From Ancylothrix sp. D3o (lineage in GTDB: Bacteria > Cyanobacteriota > Cyanobacteriia > Cyanobacteriales > Oscillatoriaceae): a DNA stretch of 64,000 nt. Under the pieces are notes generated by a model. It did no database searches. It saw only the letters and a list, made by a program, of their open reading frames with translations, and was not told the origin of the DNA. Positions within the stretch are counted from its first letter, which is position 1. The number at the start of each line of letters is the position of its first letter. Made by a program: the position numbers and the translations under genes. The stretch lies in contig NZ_JAMXEX010000002.1 in assembly GCF_025370775.1 (NCBI RefSeq), positions 552,519-616,518 of the forward strand. The letters are read 5' to 3'. Shown in pieces: positions 62,373 to 64,000 of this stretch.

Positions 62373-62400
62373 TAAAAAAACCGGCCCACCATGAGCCGGC
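62373..62400 (-). terminator. Rho-independent terminator of the gene at 62432-62686
   Basis: On the minus strand GCCGGC and GGCCGG arms form a stem of about 5-6 pairs with a 9-base loop, followed by seven Ts. It sits about 30 bases past the stop codon. Confidence 0.75.
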
Positions 62401-62431
62401 TACCGGACTTGCCAGTGCTTTATCGCCTCTA

Positions 62432-62686
62432 CTATTTGCGACCATTGGCGACAGAATAAGGCACTTTTACTTGCACGGACGAATTTTCTACAATAGCCTG
62501 TTTCTGAGGGGGTGTAACTATAGCGCTTGTTTGTTGCCTGAGGGCGGTCTTTTTTGTTGGCAACGTTGAGCCGACAGTAAAATATAACAATGCCGTCAGC
62601 GCCATCGCCAATATTAAAGGGTTAGGTGACTTAACGGCTTGATTTGTCGAAACTTCAGAGAGGTAGTTATGTGTATGGTTATTCAT
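62432..62686 (-). CDS. Small protein with one membrane helix
   Basis: 84 residues. Hydrophilic N terminus (MNNHTHNYLSEVSTNQAVKS), one helix (NPLILAMALTALLYFTVGST) and a basic, Gln/Val-rich extracytoplasmic or cytoplasmic tail. AGGCGG lies just before the ATG, and its own terminator follows. The family is unknown to me, but the signals suggest a real gene. Confidence 0.6.
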   Translation of the reverse strand: MNNHTHNYLSEVSTNQAVKSPNPLILAMALTALLYFTVGSTLPTKKTALRQQTSAIVTPPQKQAIVENSSVQVKVPYSVANGRK

Positions 62687-63187
62687 GGCCGCCTAAGATC
62701 GCAGATGTCTTATTTTTGCGAGATTTTTCTTTTTAGCAGCTACACCCTGATTTCCGCACAATGCGGAACAATTTAAAAATTTTTTTTAGCTAAGGGTTAA
62801 AATTTATACCCATTAATTCTAAAAATTCTGCCATCGCCTCAAACCGGCCCTTAAGCGCCGGTGGCTTATCGGCTAGGATGTTGCGGTTCTGCTATCTGTG
62901 CCGATTGTCGCACAGGCAGAAACCAGCATTAAGTAGCCCTTCATACCAGTTTGCCTCTTCAATCAATTTTTCTTCATCGCGGAATATACGGAATTTTCGC
63001 AAAAACCCGCCCGAAAAACATTAACAGTTGTTAAGCTACTCTCAACAACTTGCGTCGGGGCAAACCGGCCCGAATCGGGATAATTTTAAAAAAATCAGGC
63101 TGGGAAAGCAGATTTGTATGAAGAGGCCGGTAAAAAATTAATACCTAAAAATCCTACCCTTTCCACCGGCAAGCAATTATCACTTAT
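62687..63187. other. 501-base intergenic region with palindromes
   Basis: It contains the palindrome TTCCGCA-CAA-TGCGGAA (62752-62768), likely near the promoter of the 62432 gene, and the hairpin at 62885-62925. RCCGGY sites are frequent here. No coding frame found. Confidence 0.55.
62885..62925. ncRNA. Possible structured RNA element
   Basis: GGTTCTGC, then CTGTGC, face GCACAG and GCAGAAACC with only a small bulge (TAT) on one side and an 8-base loop: about 14 pairs in all. No T run follows on either strand, which speaks against a simple terminator. It could be part of a small RNA or a dispersed repeat. Confidence 0.4.
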
Positions 63188-63379
63188 CTAGTCTGGTGAA
63201 TAACGCAAACCCCTAACCGTAGCCAGCGTCAAAATCAGCAAAACAACCGTCCAAGTCCACTCAGGAAGTAGCCTAAAAAAAATCAACAAACCGTTTACCA
63301 AAAGTGCAACATAAGCAACCAGCCACGTTATGGCAACCGCTAGAACAACCAAGAATAAAATGAGTGCTAATTCTTGCAT
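63188..63379 (-). CDS. Small two-helix membrane protein
   Basis: 63 residues from the ATG at 63379 (MQELALILFLVVLAVAITWL); an extension to 63415 adds 12 less likely residues. Two hydrophobic helices separated by a short FFRLLPEW loop, ending in TLATVRGLRYSPD. It is similar in size to the next small membrane gene, 85 bases upstream on the same strand. Function unknown. Confidence 0.5.
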   Translation of the reverse strand: MQELALILFLVVLAVAITWLVAYVALLVNGLLIFFRLLPEWTWTVVLLILTLATVRGLRYSPD

Positions 63380-63464
63380 AAATCCCAACCCAACCCCTTC
63401 ATAACAATCCCCCACTTTAGCTTGTTATAGGCAAAGCTGAAATGTCAGGACATGGCAAGCAAAC

Positions 63465-63689
63465 TTAACTTAACCGGCCTTCTTGGGGCCAAACTACTTT
63501 TCTTGTAACGAACAAAAGCAAAAATAAAATACTCAACTGAACAGGCCAAGGTGCCAGAACCAAAAGCAAAACAAAACAGATCGCCAGTATCGTCAAAGCC
63601 ATAATTCGGGCAATTTCCCCCGAAGCATTTAGATACAAACAGCCAGAGCCAACAGCGACCAGCAAAGTCACAAACGACATTATAGACAT
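63465..63689 (-). CDS. Small membrane protein
   Basis: 74 residues with GGAGGT eight bases before the ATG at 63689, a strong ribosome site that supports this frame over the longer overlapping frame to 63765. Three hydrophobic segments (SFVTLLVAVGSGCLYL, MALTILAICFVLLLVLAP, LSILFLLLFVTRKVVW). It is probably cotranscribed with the gene at 63188. No family recognised. Confidence 0.55.
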   Translation of the reverse strand: MSIMSFVTLLVAVGSGCLYLNASGEIARIMALTILAICFVLLLVLAPWPVQLSILFLLLFVTRKVVWPQEGRLS

Positions 63690-64000
63690 AGCCCCTCACC
63701 TCCAATTTAGGGAGCAGCAGCACAAAAAGTGCATAAAAAAAGTATTTTTCAGTACAATCTATCATATTATCTCAAAAAGCAACTCACCCTCAAGGGTATA
63801 ACTTGAGAAAATTTAAGCTTAAGATTTGTGATAATCCTGCGGTCAAAAACCAATTTTTACGAAAACGATGATACAGGCTTCCCCTTGCAAACCAAAGCTT
63901 TACAAGCAACTTTAAAATCTAAAACTGTGCAATCAAACTTCTTATAACCTTCCTCACACCACCTCACCCTTTCACCACGGGGAGGTTAAGGTTATTATTT
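63690..64000. other. Intergenic end of the window
   Basis: 311 bases upstream of the small membrane genes, AT-rich. No gene seen up to the window edge; a following gene may start beyond it. Confidence 0.5.

Overview
The window comes from a filamentous, oxygenic cyanobacterium, most likely of the Oscillatoriales type. It carries families that are known only or mainly from cyanobacteria: the nitrate regulators NtcB and CnaT, Psb32, DUF1815, DUF2839, DUF3747 plus SLH, an aspartokinase with four ACT domains, long pentapeptide-repeat proteins and large multisensor histidine kinases. By eye the GC content is in the low to mid forties. The hexamer RCCGGY (ACCGGC, GCCGGT, GCCGGC) is strikingly frequent, while I did not see the classical cyanobacterial HIP1 octamer. 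No rRNA, tRNA, CRISPR array or intact insertion sequence was found.

Layout. 0-5 kb: the end of a methyltransferase, a pentapeptide protein, and a divergent OmpR-type regulator and CHASE3/PAS histidine kinase. 5-7 kb: cnaT and ntcB behind a textbook NtcA-activated promoter. 7-11 kb: a voltage-gated K+ channel and an ECF cobalt/nickel importer (cbiM, cbiQ, cbiO). 11.6-16.6 kb: an iron island with a Tat-exported two-domain multicopper oxidase, a helix-hairpin-helix lipoprotein, FTR1 permease, bacterioferritin-like protein and second FTR1 permease. 16.6-25 kb: a 1441-residue hybrid kinase, MOSC protein, SLH protein, CsbD, MobA and a DUF167 protein. 25-31 kb: an MBOAT/SGNH polysaccharide acylation pair, a lipase and NUDIX gene head to head, and an unusual TonB-like protein. 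31-40 kb: aspartokinase, DUF4346 protein, Psb32, an SDR gene flanked by two small paralogues, gluconokinase, a diguanylate cyclase and a DegP/HtrA protease. 40-47 kb: tandem pentapeptide proteins with a shared C-terminal domain, a DUF1517-like protein and another hybrid kinase. 47-48 kb: a decayed IS605-type tnpB. 48-64 kb: a lipoprotein, a helicase-like protein that has lost its ATPase motifs, DUF2839 and DUF1815 proteins, a PIN toxin-antitoxin pair, a GHL10 glycosidase facing an FAD oxidoreductase, a glyoxalase-like protein, an ABC exporter, a secreted repeat protein and small membrane proteins.

Two parts look like working systems. ntcB-cnaT forms a nitrogen-control unit under NtcA. The iron island resembles the yeast Fet3-Ftr1 ferroxidase-permease logic, but with a lipoprotein and a storage ferritin added and the permease doubled; it is the best candidate here for an under-described system. 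At the largest scale, strand composition switches sign about three times in 64 kb (near 9-11, 45 and 58 kb), independently of gene direction and once inside a gene, which suggests past inversions. All calls are from reading sequence; no database search or computation was run.
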